Origin: Croceibacterium xixiisoli
Lineage (GTDB): Bacteria; Pseudomonadota; Alphaproteobacteria; Sphingomonadales; Sphingomonadaceae
Assembly: GCF_009827305.1 (NCBI RefSeq)
Contig: NZ_WTYJ01000001.1
Location: 434,001-498,000, forward strand
Direction of reading: 5' to 3'
Length of the DNA: 64,000 bases
Both the position numbers and the translations under genes were made by a program. The notes under the pieces were generated by a model. That model saw only the letters and a list, made by a program, of their open reading frames with translations. It ran no database searches and was not told where the DNA came from. Every line of letters starts with the position of its first letter. The first letter of the stretch is position 1. Shown piece by piece: positions 18,401 through 27,695 of this stretch.

Positions 18401-18808
18401 ATGACTACCCGCACCCGCCTTTATTCACTGGAAGAACTGAACGACATTCCCGGAACCCGCGTGTTCACGGCATTGCGCAGTCGCCAGGCCTACCACCTCC
18501 ACAAATTCTGCATGTCGCTGATGGATGCGACGAATCGTGACGCCTTCAAGGCAGATGAAGCCGCCTATTTGGATCGTTTCCGCATGAGCGTGGAACAGAA
18601 GCAGGCCGTGCTCGATCGCGATTTCAACAAGTTGATCGATCTGGGCGGGAATATCTATTTCCTCGTCAAGCTGTCGAACACCGACGGCTGGAGCGCGCAG
18701 CGCGCCGTGGGTTCGATGACCGATATGACGCCGGATGAATATGCGGCGATGATGCGTGCGGGCGGCCGCTCGATCCAGGGCAACCGTTCGATCCGGGGGA
18801 AGAACTGA
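18401..18808 (+). CDS. Second protocatechuate 4,5-dioxygenase-like alpha subunit
   Basis: A LigA paralogue of 135 residues, clearly diverged from the cluster ligA: LNDIPGTRVFTALRSRQAY, FCMSLMDATNRDAF, LGGNIYFLVKLSNTDGWSAQ and GGRSIQGNRSIRGKN. Aligned to LigA, the position of Phe103 is Ala99 here, preceded by Trp97, so the active-site mouth is remodelled. It is followed one base later by the matching beta subunit (TGAcATG). It probably covers an extradiol dioxygenase for a protocatechuate analogue, for example a gallate-type catechol; this is inference. Start 18401 matches the paralogue N-terminus; the ribosome site is weak. Confidence 0.9.
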   Translation: MTTRTRLYSLEELNDIPGTRVFTALRSRQAYHLHKFCMSLMDATNRDAFKADEAAYLDRFRMSVEQKQAVLDRDFNKLIDLGGNIYFLVKLSNTDGWSAQRAVGSMTDMTPDEYAAMMRAGGRSIQGNRSIRGKN

Positions 18809-18809
18809 C

Positions 18810-19652
18810 ATGGCAAAGATTACCGCTGGTATTGCCACCAGCCACGTGCCGGCCATCGGCGCCGCATTCGATATGGACAAGACCCAGGAAGAATACTGGA
18901 AACCGGTATTCGACGGCTATGAATGGGTGAAGGAATTCCAGAAGACGGAAGACCCCGATGTGGTCATCCTTTGCTACAACGATCACGCCAGCGCGATGAT
19001 GCTGGATGTCGTGCCGACCTTCGCACTGGGTTGCGCCGAAGAATTCGAACCAGCTGACGAAGGATGGGGCGCCCGTCCGGTCCCGACCGTGGTCGGGGAT
19101 CCGGTGTTCGCTTCGCATCTGGCCGAACAGCTGGTGATCGATGAATTCGATCTCACGCTGATGAACCACATGGACGTGGATCACGGCCTGACGGTTCCGC
19201 TCTCGCTGATGTTCGGCAAGGTGCCCGAATGGCCGGTGCGCGTGATTCCGCTGGCGATCAACGTCACCCAGTTCCCGACCCCTTCGGCCGAACGCTGCTG
19301 GCAGCTGGGCGCGGCGATCCGCGATGCGGTGAAGTCCTATCCCGCCGGCCTCAATGTGCAGATCTGGGGCACGGGCGGCATGAGCCACCAGCTGCAGGGC
19401 CCGCGCGCCGGCCTCATCAATCCGGAATTCGACAACGCATTCCTGGACAAGCTGTCGGACCGTACCGACGAATTGCGCAAGATCACCCGTTTGGAATTCG
19501 TCCGCGAATCCGGCACCGAAGGGATCGAACTGATCATGTGGCTGATCATGCGCGCCGCGCTGGGTGACAAGGTGGAAGAACTCCACCGTTTCTACCACGT
19601 TCCGGCATCGAACACGGCCGTTGGCCATATCGTGTTCCGCCCGGTCGACTGA
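18810..19652 (+). CDS. Second protocatechuate 4,5-dioxygenase-like beta subunit
   Basis: A LigB paralogue of 280 residues, class II extradiol dioxygenase. Iron ligands and acid/base residues are retained: His12 in TSHVPAIG, His59 in CYNDHASAM, His in [15 protein letters not shown], and Glu in EGIELIMWLIMRAALG. Compared with LigB it lacks about 15 C-terminal residues and has several changes around residues 20-50 and 125-145, which in LigB lie near the subunit interface and active site. Substrate is not certain: protocatechuate, gallate, 3-O-methylgallate or a related catechol. Unlike DesB/DesZ, alpha and beta are not fused. Confidence 0.92.
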   Translation: MAKITAGIATSHVPAIGAAFDMDKTQEEYWKPVFDGYEWVKEFQKTEDPDVVILCYNDHASAMMLDVVPTFALGCAEEFEPADEGWGARPVPTVVGDPVFASHLAEQLVIDEFDLTLMNHMDVDHGLTVPLSLMFGKVPEWPVRVIPLAINVTQFPTPSAERCWQLGAAIRDAVKSYPAGLNVQIWGTGGMSHQLQGPRAGLINPEFDNAFLDKLSDRTDELRKITRLEFVRESGTEGIELIMWLIMRAALGDKVEELHRFYHVPASNTAVGHIVFRPVD

Positions 19653-19680
19653 TCGTTTCGATCTGATCCGGCGAATTCAA

Positions 19681-19718
19681 AAAAGCGCCCGTCTCTCCGC
19701 AGAGACGGGCGCTTTTTT
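19681..19718 (+). terminator. Intrinsic terminator after the second ligAB pair
   Basis: A perfect stem AAAAGCGCCCGTCTCT / AGAGACGGGCGCTTTT with a CCGC loop and a T6 run, 28 bases after the stop; it can also act on minus-strand transcripts. Confidence 0.92.
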
Positions 19719-19739
19719 GCGTCGGACAACTGCCGAGAT

Positions 19740-20015
19740 TTACTGCGTTTCGCGAAGTTCCTCGGCCATATTGTCCAGATGCTTGCGTTCGGCGTCGCCC
19801 TGTTCGCGCAATTTGTCGGCCTCTGCCTTCACGGCCGCCTCATCCGGCGCGCTCTGCGCCAGCGATTCCTGCAGATCCGCCTCGGCATCATAGCTTTCCT
19901 CGATGGCATCCGCCTGATCCTTGACCTCGCGCTCGGCCTCGCTCTGCTGGCAGGCGGAAACCATCAGGCCCAGGGCTGCCGCCGCGATCAGGGCGGTGTG
20001 TCGTGAAGCGCGCAT
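19740..20015 (-). CDS. Small Glu/Asp-rich lipoprotein
   Basis: A 91-residue predicted lipoprotein. The signal MRASRHTALIAAAALGLMVSAC gives Cys22 in a VSAC lipobox. The mature part is highly charged and probably helical or coiled-coil, from about residue 25 to the C-terminal LRETQ. Function unknown; similar small entericidin- or OmpA-linker-like lipoproteins are common in sphingomonads. GGAGAATG precedes the start at 20015; the frame is open further upstream without a signal peptide. Confidence 0.75.
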   Translation of the reverse strand: MRASRHTALIAAAALGLMVSACQQSEAEREVKDQADAIEESYDAEADLQESLAQSAPDEAAVKAEADKLREQGDAERKHLDNMAEELRETQ

Positions 20016-20101
20016 GAAATCATTCTCCTCCGGATATCGGGCATGTTTGCCCTGTTCCAACGCATGAGAATGGCAGTGGGTCCGGGGGGGTAAATCTTGC
20101 T

Positions 20102-21235
20102 TCAGCGGGCCAGTCGGGTGTTGATCCAGCGGCGCACCGGAATGTCGTAGAACCATGCCAGGACCAGGCTGAGCGCCAACAGGATCATGATGGCCACCAT
20201 CCCGCCTGCCGGGCCGAAATCGCCGATCTGTTCCCCCAGCATGCCATAGGACAGCCGGGCAAACGGGATCACCATGTGGATCACGTAAACCGGGTAGGAC
20301 ACCATGCCCAGCAGGACATAGGGCGCAAGGAAGCGCGGTTCACTGTTCAGTGCCACGATGCACACCAGCGGAAAGGCCAGCGTTACGCAGGCCATATCCT
20401 TGATCCATCCCCACTCGGCGGGCAGCGCCAGCAGGGCGGCGGTTGCCAGCAGCAACAGTACAGGGGGCAGTTGCAGCCGGGGCAGGCGGCCCATCCGATG
20501 CAGCTTCATCAGCGCCACGCCGGCAAAGAAGGACAGCACCACCCGCAGAAATCCGATTTCCGGCCGTGTCCAGTTGTAGCCGAAATCGAGCGTGCCAGCC
20601 TCTATCGTCAGCAGGGCCAGCGCAACGCCTGCCAGCCCTGCCACCATCAGCACCCGGGGCAGCGTCAACACCCGATGCAGCAGGGCGTACAGCAGATTGA
20701 CCGTGACTTCCCAGAACAGCGACCAGGAAGGCAGATTGAGTGGGAAAAGATCATGACGCGGCGCGGGGAAGGGATTGGGCAGCATCAGCACGCCTATCAC
20801 CAGCACAGGCATCAGCTGCGCCAGCGACCATCGGGATTGGCCCATCAGTATGTCGAACAGGATGACCGACGCCCCCAGGCACAGCCCCAGCAGATAGAGC
20901 GGCATCAGCCGGATCATCCGCGCCTGCATGAAGCGCCAGGTGCTGAGCCCTTCGGCCAGCTTCTGATCATAGGCGGCCGCGATAACGACGCCGCTGATGA
21001 GGAAGAACAGATCGACCGCCAGATGCGCGCTTTCGAACCACCAGGGGCCAAGCATGTTGCGGTAATGGAAAGTCACCACCGCGATCGCGGCAAGGCCGCG
21101 CATCCCGTCGATCGTGTGCCAGATGTGCCGGCCCTGCGCCACACCGGCCGCAAGAACCTGCTCGGCAGGCGCTGCCGTACCGGCGGCAGGCGGCACTGCC
21201 ACGCCCATCGCGCTCAGGCTCCCGTTCTCACCCAT
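20102..21235 (-). CDS. Acyltransferase-3 family membrane protein
   Basis: An inner-membrane acyltransferase-3 protein of 377 residues with about ten membrane segments. Key features are IDGMRGLAAIAVVTFHY (about 42-58, with the catalytic His) and DLFFLISGVVIAAAY (about 74-88), both hallmark motifs of O-acyl transfer to extracytoplasmic glycans. It starts 21 bases after the stop of the upstream GH12-like gene on the same strand, so the two may be co-transcribed and act on the same polysaccharide. Start 21235 is one of two candidates; 21208 is the other. Confidence 0.88.
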   Translation of the reverse strand: MGENGSLSAMGVAVPPAAGTAAPAEQVLAAGVAQGRHIWHTIDGMRGLAAIAVVTFHYRNMLGPWWFESAHLAVDLFFLISGVVIAAAYDQKLAEGLSTWRFMQARMIRLMPLYLLGLCLGASVILFDILMGQSRWSLAQLMPVLVIGVLMLPNPFPAPRHDLFPLNLPSWSLFWEVTVNLLYALLHRVLTLPRVLMVAGLAGVALALLTIEAGTLDFGYNWTRPEIGFLRVVLSFFAGVALMKLHRMGRLPRLQLPPVLLLLATAALLALPAEWGWIKDMACVTLAFPLVCIVALNSEPRFLAPYVLLGMVSYPVYVIHMVIPFARLSYGMLGEQIGDFGPAGGMVAIMILLALSLVLAWFYDIPVRRWINTRLAR

Positions 21236-21255
21236 GTCGAGAGCCTCGCGCCCGA

Positions 21256-22083
21256 TCAGCGGTATTCGACGCGCCAGTCGCGCAGGTCGACATGGCCGAT
21301 GCCGGAAATCGGTTCGGTGCCGATGGCCACCCCGGTGAACCATTCATCACCCTTCACCAGGCCCTTTTCCATCAGCCAGCGGGTGGCGTGCAGCATGTCG
21401 ATCCGGCCCTTGTGGCTGTCCTTCCCCCCGACGAGCGAGAAGGTGCAGAATTCCTCGTTCAGCGCCACCTGCCAGGCATTGCCATCCGGGTCGGTATAGG
21501 TGCCGATCTGCTTGCCGGTATCGACGAACTTCTTGGTTCTGTCGGAAACATGCAGGAACCATCCCACTTCCAGACCCTTGGATTCGGCATCTTCGGGATC
21601 GGACCGCAGGAAGAATTCGGTCAGCAGCGTGGCTTCGCCGAAACGGAACGATCCGTCCCAATCATAGGTGATAGCGAGGGCGCTGATGTCCTTGACCTGA
21701 CGGGCGGGGATCGGCTGTTCCGGGCGTCCGTCGTCATAATTGCCAAATCCGATGTGGTTGTAACCCCAGACGCCCACGCCATTTCGTGGCGTAAACGGTG
21801 GCCAGCGCCAGTACAGCGATGTGTTGCCGGGGAAGGCTTTCATATCCACCGAAACCGTATCGGCGACGCTGCCCCATGGGCGCATCAGCCGGCTGTTTTC
21901 GACACCCCAGGGCTGCACGAAAGCATAGTAATTGCCCTGGGTATAAGTACGCTGGCTTTTCAGCTTCACGCGGCCATCGGATGGCACATGGCCGACGATG
22001 GCGACAAAGGCGGAAATGGCGGCAACAAGCACGAATACGGCGACCAGCGGCCACAGGATGATCGGTCGACGTAATCTTTTCAT
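21256..22083 (-). CDS. Membrane-anchored protein, possibly GH12-like
   Basis: A 275-residue protein with one N-terminal membrane anchor or uncleaved signal (RPIILWPLVAVFVLVAAISAF) and an extracytoplasmic beta-rich domain. WDGSFRFGEATLLTEFFL, LEVGWFLHVSD, GTYTDPDGNAWQVAL and the C-terminal VAIGTEPISGIGHVDLRDWR resemble the concanavalin-like glycoside hydrolase family 12 layout, in which one acid lies on each of two central strands. The match is by eye and tentative. Coupling with an acyltransferase suggests cell-surface glycan work. Start 22083 is chosen at the signal. Confidence 0.55.
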   Translation of the reverse strand: MKRLRRPIILWPLVAVFVLVAAISAFVAIVGHVPSDGRVKLKSQRTYTQGNYYAFVQPWGVENSRLMRPWGSVADTVSVDMKAFPGNTSLYWRWPPFTPRNGVGVWGYNHIGFGNYDDGRPEQPIPARQVKDISALAITYDWDGSFRFGEATLLTEFFLRSDPEDAESKGLEVGWFLHVSDRTKKFVDTGKQIGTYTDPDGNAWQVALNEEFCTFSLVGGKDSHKGRIDMLHATRWLMEKGLVKGDEWFTGVAIGTEPISGIGHVDLRDWRVEYR

Positions 22084-22312
22084 GCGCTTGTCCTTGTCAT
22101 CGCCTGTCGTGATGCATGGTGCGCGGATCGGGGTTTTCGCTCCGGCGGCGCACACATCATGACGGGTTCCTGAGGGAAGAGCCGCGACATATCGGTCACA
22201 GACAGGCTTGGCCAGCCTGAAAGCGGGCACCGTCCGACCGCTTGCCCCTTGTTGCGCCGCAGTAAGGCCGCTAAGGGCCCGCCATAATTTCCCCTACCGA
22301 AAGCACATTCTT

Positions 22313-24124
22313 ATGAGCCTGCGCAACGTGGCGATCATCGCCCACGTCGATCACGGCAAGACGACGCTCGTTGATCAGCTGTTCCGTCAGTCCGGTACTT
22401 TTCGTGAAAATCAGCGCGTTGAAGAACGCGCCATGGATTCCAACGATCTCGAAAAGGAACGCGGAATCACGATCCTTGCCAAATGCACCAGCGTTGAATG
22501 GCAGGGGCACCGGATCAACATCGTCGATACGCCCGGCCACGCCGATTTCGGTGCGGAAGTGGAACGGATCCTGTCCATGGTCGACGGCGTCATCCTGCTG
22601 GTGGATTCGGCCGAAGGTCCGATGCCGCAGACCAAGTTCGTCACCGGCAAGGCGCTGGGCCTGGGCCTGAAGCCGATCGTGGTGGTGAACAAGATCGACC
22701 GCCCCGACGGGCGCCCGGTCGAAGTGCTGGACGAAGTGTTCGATCTGTTCGTCAGCCTGGACGCCAATGACGAACAGCTCGATTTCCCGGTTCTCTACGC
22801 GTCGGGCCGTTCGGGCTATGCCGGCGAAACCGATGATGTGCGCGAAGGCGATCTGACCCCGCTGTTCAAGAAGATCGTCAGCCATGTGCCGTCGCCGGAT
22901 CTTGATCCGGAAGGCGAATTCGCGATGCTGGCAACCCTGCTCGATCGTGACAGCTTCCTGGGTCGTATCCTCACCGGCCGTATCGAAAGCGGCCGCCTGG
23001 AAGTCGGCATGCCGATCAAGGCGCTGGACGTGAACGGCACGCAGGTCGAAGTCGGCCGCGCGACCAAGATCTTCGCATTCGAAGGCCTGGAACGCGTTCC
23101 CGTGCTGCATGCAGAGGCAGGCGACATCGTCGCCATTGCCGGCCTCACGGTCGCCACCGTGTCGAACACGCTGTGCAGCCCGACGGTCAGCACGCCGATC
23201 CACGCGCAGCCGATCGATCCGCCGACCCTGTCGATGACCTTTGCCGTGAACGACAGCCCCTACGCGGGCCGTGAAGGCGACAAGGTGCAGAGCCGTGTGA
23301 TCCGTGACCGTCTGGAACGCGAAGCGGAAACCAATGTCGCCATCCGCATCACCGAAAGCGCCGACAAGGATGCCTTCGACGTGGCCGGCCGTGGCGAACT
23401 GCAACTGGGCGTTCTGATCGAAAACATGCGCCGCGAAGGCTTCGAACTGTCGATCAGCCGCCCGCGCGTGCTGTTCCAGCAGGGTGAATCGGGCCGCGAA
23501 GAACCTTATGAAACCGTCGTTGTTGACGTGGACGAGGAATTCTCCGGCACGGTTGTCGAAAAGATGGCCCTGCGCAAGGCAGAGATGACCGACATGCGCC
23601 AGAGCGGCGCGGGCAAGACCCGCCTGACCTTCTCGGCCCCCAGCCGCGGCCTGATCGGCTATCACGGTGAATTCCTGTCCGACACGCGCGGCACGGGTGT
23701 GATGAACCGCCTGTTCGAAAAATACGGCCCCTACAAGGGCCAGATCAGCGGCCGCCAGAACGGCGTGCTGATCTCCATGGAACAGGGTGAAGCCATTCCT
23801 TACGCGCTGAATGCGCTGGAAGAACGTGGCGTGCTGTTCGTCAGCCCGGGCGAAAAGCTCTATGAAGGCATGATCATCGGCGAAAACGCCAAGCCGCAGG
23901 ATCTTGAGGTCAACCCGCTCAAGTCCAAGCAGCTGACCAACTTCCGCGCCAGCGGCAAGGACGAAGGCATCCGCCTGACCCCGCCGCGCCGCATGACGCT
24001 GGAACAGGCGATCGCCTATATTCAGGACGACGAGCTGGTCGAAGTGACCCCGCAGAACGTGCGTCTGCGCAAGCGTTACCTTGATCCGAATGCCCGCAAG
24101 CGCGCCAAGCGTACCGACGGCTGA
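22313..24124 (+). CDS. typA: Ribosome-associated GTPase TypA/BipA
   Basis: Translational GTPase of 603 residues that binds the 70S ribosome and aids 50S assembly and stress adaptation. GTP motifs are AHVDHGKTT (11-19), the switch [11 protein letters not shown] and [10 protein letters not shown]; the C-terminal TypA-specific part includes [12 protein letters not shown] and [13 protein letters not shown]. The length is normal for the family. Start 22313 gives the canonical [15 protein letters not shown] beginning; the frame is open upstream but non-coding. It is a single-gene unit with a terminator about 28 bases downstream. Confidence 0.97.
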   Translation: MSLRNVAIIAHVDHGKTTLVDQLFRQSGTFRENQRVEERAMDSNDLEKERGITILAKCTSVEWQGHRINIVDTPGHADFGAEVERILSMVDGVILLVDSAEGPMPQTKFVTGKALGLGLKPIVVVNKIDRPDGRPVEVLDEVFDLFVSLDANDEQLDFPVLYASGRSGYAGETDDVREGDLTPLFKKIVSHVPSPDLDPEGEFAMLATLLDRDSFLGRILTGRIESGRLEVGMPIKALDVNGTQVEVGRATKIFAFEGLERVPVLHAEAGDIVAIAGLTVATVSNTLCSPTVSTPIHAQPIDPPTLSMTFAVNDSPYAGREGDKVQSRVIRDRLEREAETNVAIRITESADKDAFDVAGRGELQLGVLIENMRREGFELSISRPRVLFQQGESGREEPYETVVVDVDEEFSGTVVEKMALRKAEMTDMRQSGAGKTRLTFSAPSRGLIGYHGEFLSDTRGTGVMNRLFEKYGPYKGQISGRQNGVLISMEQGEAIPYALNALEERGVLFVSPGEKLYEGMIIGENAKPQDLEVNPLKSKQLTNFRASGKDEGIRLTPPRRMTLEQAIAYIQDDELVEVTPQNVRLRKRYLDPNARKRAKRTDG

Positions 24125-24151
24125 TTGCTTCAGGCAATTTTGACACATGTG

Positions 24152-24186
24152 AACGGCGGGCCTCTGGTCCGCCGTTTTCGTTTGAT
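24152..24186 (+). terminator. Intrinsic terminator of typA
   Basis: The stem AACGGCGGGCC / GGTCCGCCGTT (one mismatch) is followed by TTCGTTT. Confidence 0.75.
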
Positions 24187-24257
24187 AGATGCAAATGTCC
24201 TGCGCCTGATGTATCTTTTTGCCCGTGCTTCGCGTGCCGTCGTCGGGGAGATCGAAC

Positions 24258-25022
24258 ATGCGTCATGGGAAATCATTGCTGGCCGCACTGTTGGCCTGTG
24301 GGCTGCTTGCTCCCGCGCCAGCACTGGCCCGGGTCGAACAACCGCTCGCCCGTTATGAAACGGCGCTGTGTCCGGGCGTGTTTGGCCTGACCTTGGAAAC
24401 GGCTGAGATCGTGATTGATCGCATCCGGCACAATGCGCTGGGACTGGGCCTGAAGCTGGATCAGTCCGAACAATGCCAGGCCAATCTGATCGTGGCCTTT
24501 GTCGAAGACGGGCAGGGCTATATCCAGCAACTTGCCGCCGATCAGCCCAGCGCCTTCGGCACGATGTCGCTGGCGGAAAAGCGGGCGCTGACCCAGGCAA
24601 CCGGCCCGGTGCGCACGCTGCAGACCACCCAGACCCAGACGCGCGATGGCATGCCTGTAGTGCGGCAGGAAAACCTGACCCAGATCCCGCAGACGACCAT
24701 GTGGATGGCCCATTCGCGGATTTACACGCCCATCCGGCGGGATATCCGATCAACCATGGTGCTGATCGATCGCGATGCTGCGGCCAACATCGATCTGTCC
24801 CGGCTGGCCGATTACGCCACCGTCCGCGGGCTGGCGGAACAGCACCCGCCAGTTGCTGCGGATGGATCGATCCTTACCCTGTTCGACAGCCCGGAAACGG
24901 CACCGGCAACGCTCAGCGGAACGGACAGGGCCTATCTGGCCAGCCTGTATGGCAGCATACCGAACCTGCCCGCTTCGGCCCATCTGGCGCGTTTTGCGCG
25001 CGAACGGACCGAAGCGGAATAG
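24258..25022 (+). CDS. Secreted protein of unknown function
   Basis: A 254-residue protein with a signal peptide (MRHGKSLLAALLACGLLAPAPALA, cleavage near residue 24). I do not recognise a domain. Visible features are CPGVFGL with a second Cys about 35 residues later (SEQCQANL), a possible disulphide, an SRIYTPIRRDIRSTMVLIDRD segment near 155, and a C-terminal helical tail. GGGGAGATC is the ribosome site. It lies between typA and a convergent PQQ dehydrogenase, with only 3 bases to that gene's stop. Confidence 0.7.
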   Translation: MRHGKSLLAALLACGLLAPAPALARVEQPLARYETALCPGVFGLTLETAEIVIDRIRHNALGLGLKLDQSEQCQANLIVAFVEDGQGYIQQLAADQPSAFGTMSLAEKRALTQATGPVRTLQTTQTQTRDGMPVVRQENLTQIPQTTMWMAHSRIYTPIRRDIRSTMVLIDRDAAANIDLSRLADYATVRGLAEQHPPVAADGSILTLFDSPETAPATLSGTDRAYLASLYGSIPNLPASAHLARFARERTEAE

Positions 25023-25025
25023 CCG

Positions 25026-26318
25026 TTACTTATTCGGGGTGATCCGCAGGATCGCGCCCTTGGTCTCATCGGTCAGCACATACACGCTGCCATCGGGCGC
25101 CACGCGCACATCGCGCAACCGCTGGCCCAGATCGCCCAGCATCGCTTCCTGCGTAACCTGGCCATCGGTGCCCACTTCGGCGCGGATCAGCGTGCGGTTC
25201 ATCATGGCGATCAGCAGATTGCCGTCCCAACCGGGAAACAGCGTGCCATCATAGACGTCCAGATTGCCGGGATTGGCCGAATTGGGGATCCAGGCAATGA
25301 CCGGATCGGTCATGCCCGGGGCATCCTTGACCGCCTTGGCCGGCTCGCCATTGTAATGCTTGCCCTGCGTCACATCCATCCAGCCGTAATTGGCGCCGCG
25401 GGTGATGCGGTTGAGCTCGTCGCCGCCGCGCGGGCCGAATTCGGTGGACCAGATCGTGCCGTCGCGCGCGTCCACGGTCATGCCGGTGGGGTTGCGATGG
25501 CCGAGCGACCAGATTTCCGGGCGCCAGCCCTGCTGCCCGGCAAAGGGATTGTCGGTCGGCGCGGTACCATCGTCACGCAGGCGCAGGATCTTGCCGAAAT
25601 CGCTGGCCGGGTTCTGCGACATTTCGCCGTAATTGCGGTCTCCGCTGGCGACATAGAGATAGCCGTCCGGGCCAAAGACCATGCGTGCGCCATAGCTGCC
25701 GAAGGTCGGACCCTGGCCGCAGCAGCGCTGCGGCAGCGGCGCCGCGCCATACCATTCGGCGGCATAGATTTCCTGCACATCGCTCAGCGCATGGCCGCCG
25801 TCCCAGCGGGCGCGGATGATTGACAGGGTCGAATCCGACTGCACCGTCACCGGGGCCCCGTCCTTGGTGCGGGCCTTGCTGTAGGACAGATAGATCAGCT
25901 GATTGTTGGCGAAGTCCGGATGCAGCACCACATCGGTCAGCCCGGCGATGCCGAAGGCGAAGACCGGCGGCAGGCCGTCAATCGGGGTAGGGTCCAGCGT
26001 GCCGTCGGCGGCCAGAATCCGCAGCCGGCCCGGTCGCTCGGTCACCAGTGCGCGGCCATCGGGCAGGAACGCGATCGACCAGGGATGATCGAGATCGCGG
26101 GTCAGCACCTCGACATGCAGGGCGGCCTTTTCCGTGGTGAAATCCCACGGGCCGGCGCCCAGTTCGCTCGACTGCATGGGGCCGCGTGCTGCCGGTGCCG
26201 GAGTGGGTGCCGGAGTCGTCGCGGGCGTTGCAGCCGGCGCCGCATCCTGTGCTGCTGCGATGGTCGGCAAACCTGCCAGAACCATAGCCAATGCCATCGC
26301 TGACACGATCCGTTTCAT
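25026..26318 (-). CDS. Soluble PQQ-dependent aldose sugar dehydrogenase
   Basis: A secreted six-bladed beta-propeller of the YliI/soluble glucose dehydrogenase family, 430 residues. A signal peptide (to AAAQD, about 24) is followed by a Pro/Ala/Thr linker (25-47). The catalytic domain has DLDHPWSIAFLPDGRALVTER, the GPTFGSYGARMVFGPDGYLYVASGDR blade around 215, and WSTEFGPRGGDELNRI around 290. It oxidises sugars in the periplasm with PQQ and Ca2+. No pqq biosynthesis genes are in this window, so cofactor supply is elsewhere or external. Confidence 0.9.
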   Translation of the reverse strand: MKRIVSAMALAMVLAGLPTIAAAQDAAPAATPATTPAPTPAPAARGPMQSSELGAGPWDFTTEKAALHVEVLTRDLDHPWSIAFLPDGRALVTERPGRLRILAADGTLDPTPIDGLPPVFAFGIAGLTDVVLHPDFANNQLIYLSYSKARTKDGAPVTVQSDSTLSIIRARWDGGHALSDVQEIYAAEWYGAAPLPQRCCGQGPTFGSYGARMVFGPDGYLYVASGDRNYGEMSQNPASDFGKILRLRDDGTAPTDNPFAGQQGWRPEIWSLGHRNPTGMTVDARDGTIWSTEFGPRGGDELNRITRGANYGWMDVTQGKHYNGEPAKAVKDAPGMTDPVIAWIPNSANPGNLDVYDGTLFPGWDGNLLIAMMNRTLIRAEVGTDGQVTQEAMLGDLGQRLRDVRVAPDGSVYVLTDETKGAILRITPNK

Positions 26319-26465
26319 GTTCGCCCACTCCCCTGTCCATGTTGATTTTGTCCCCTTTAGGCGGGGACGCGCGAACGCACAATCTCCGCCGCCGGGATGC
26401 GGCGGGTAATCATGTGCGTCGCAGCTGTTGATTGCGGCATCTCCCGCCGGAAATGCCGGCCTGGA

Positions 26466-27413
26466 TCAGGCAGCTTCCTGCTTGGCGGAAAAGCGTCCGT
26501 ATTTGCGGAACCGGGTCATCCAGCGATCAAGGAACAGATCCAGCGGGCGCGGGGTGATGCCGAAGGCTTCCAGCCCGGCATGCTGGCCCGATGCCACATT
26601 GCCGGCCTTCAGCAGGTTCCACTGATCAGTGCTCATCGGCGTACCGGGCAAGGCCGCAAAGATCGAAGACAGCGCATCGGGCACGGCGATGAAGCTGCGG
26701 CTCCGCCCCTGTCCACTGGCGATCTTCTCATGCAGTTGCAGCATGGTCAGCTGTTCCGGCCCGGCGATTTCGTAGGTCTTGCCGGCATGCTGGCCCGCAT
26801 CGGCGAGCGACAGGGCGACCGCCATGGCTGCATCGTCGACCCACACCGGCTGCAGCTTCGCTTCCGGGCCGAACACCGGCACGGCGGGCAGGGCGCGGAT
26901 CAGGCCGGCGAACATGTTCAGGAAATTGTCGCCTTCACCGAACAGGATGGTGGGACGAATCAGCGTCGCCGCCGGGAAGGCCGCCCGAACCAACGCCTCA
27001 CCTTCGCCCTTCGAACGGGCATAGCCGCTGTCAGACGTCGCATCGGCGCCGACGGCCGACACATGGACAAAGGCCTTTACCCCCGCCGCCGTGGCGGCCG
27101 CAGCGGCCTTGCCCGCACCTTCCGCCTGGACGGCCCACTGATCCGCGCCGAAGCTGCCGACCAGATAGGCGGCGGCATCGGCGCCATGCATCACGGCCGC
27201 CAGTGTGGCGGGCTTGGTGACGTCACAGGCGACAAACTGGATCTGCCCCAGATTGGCCAGCGGCTTCAGAAAGAATGCCTTCTCCGGATGCCGATCGGCA
27301 ATCCGCAGTCGTGCACCGCGACGCAGCAGTTCCTGCGCGATGTTGCGGCCCAGGAATCCACCGCCGCCAATCAGCACGACCAGCTTGTTTTCGAGCGATT
27401 CGAGATGGGGCAT
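26466..27413 (-). CDS. Complex-I NDUFA9-like NAD(P)-binding protein
   Basis: A 315-residue atypical short-chain dehydrogenase/epimerase. The Rossmann loop is LIGGGGFLGRNIAQEL (residues 11-26); further blocks are ARSKGEGEALVRAAFPAATLIRP (family Y/K site replaced by the ARSKGEGE form), ILFGEGDNFLNMFAGLIR and YEIAGPEQLTMLQL. This pattern is that of the alphaproteobacterial homologue of the complex I accessory subunit NDUFA9. It is likely a structural or NADPH-binding partner of complex I rather than a catalyst. Start 27413 has GGAAGAAC upstream. Confidence 0.85.
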   Translation of the reverse strand: MPHLESLENKLVVLIGGGGFLGRNIAQELLRRGARLRIADRHPEKAFFLKPLANLGQIQFVACDVTKPATLAAVMHGADAAAYLVGSFGADQWAVQAEGAGKAAAAATAAGVKAFVHVSAVGADATSDSGYARSKGEGEALVRAAFPAATLIRPTILFGEGDNFLNMFAGLIRALPAVPVFGPEAKLQPVWVDDAAMAVALSLADAGQHAGKTYEIAGPEQLTMLQLHEKIASGQGRSRSFIAVPDALSSIFAALPGTPMSTDQWNLLKAGNVASGQHAGLEAFGITPRPLDLFLDRWMTRFRKYGRFSAKQEAA

Positions 27414-27532
27414 GTTCTTCCAATCCAGCCATTGCGGCGCCATTCGGCCATTGCGGATTGCCATGCCGCAAGGGGCGTTTCGCTTCAAGATGGCGTTCGC
27501 ATCCGAATGCGAAGAGAAAGTGAAACGAGCCG

Positions 27533-27561
27533 TTGACAGCCCATAAGCCCTCCGTTAGAGG
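27533..27561 (+). promoter_or_regulatory. Promoter of tRNA-Leu
   Basis: TTGACA (27533-27538), a 17-base spacer and TAGAGG (27556-27561) form a sigma-70-type promoter whose start site would fall about 40 bases before the tRNA. Confidence 0.7.
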
Positions 27562-27608
27562 CGCCCTCCTACCCGGCGAGCTGGTGGTTCTTACCAGATC
27601 GCTCCCGT

Positions 27609-27695
27609 GCCCAGATGGCGGAATTGGTAGACGCACCGTCTTCAGGTGGCGGCGATCGCAAGGTCGTGGAGGTTCGAGTCCTCTTCTGGGCACCA
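27609..27695 (+). tRNA. tRNA-Leu (anticodon CAG)
   Basis: An 87-base class II tRNA with encoded CCA. The acceptor GCCCAGA pairs with TCTGGGC. The D-loop has the leucine-type AATTGGTAGAC, the anticodon stem CCGTC/GGCGG encloses loop TTCAGGT with anticodon CAG, there is a long variable arm, and the T-loop is GGTTCGAGTCC. It reads CUG, the main leucine codon in this GC-rich genome. No integrase or duplicated 3' end (attachment site) is seen next to it. Confidence 0.97.

Noticed and set aside
22271-24259. 662-codon minus-strand open frame
   Set aside because: Exact antisense shadow of typA.
27609-27695. tRNA-Leu as a phage or island attachment site
   Set aside because: No integrase nearby and no repeated tRNA 3' end downstream in the window.
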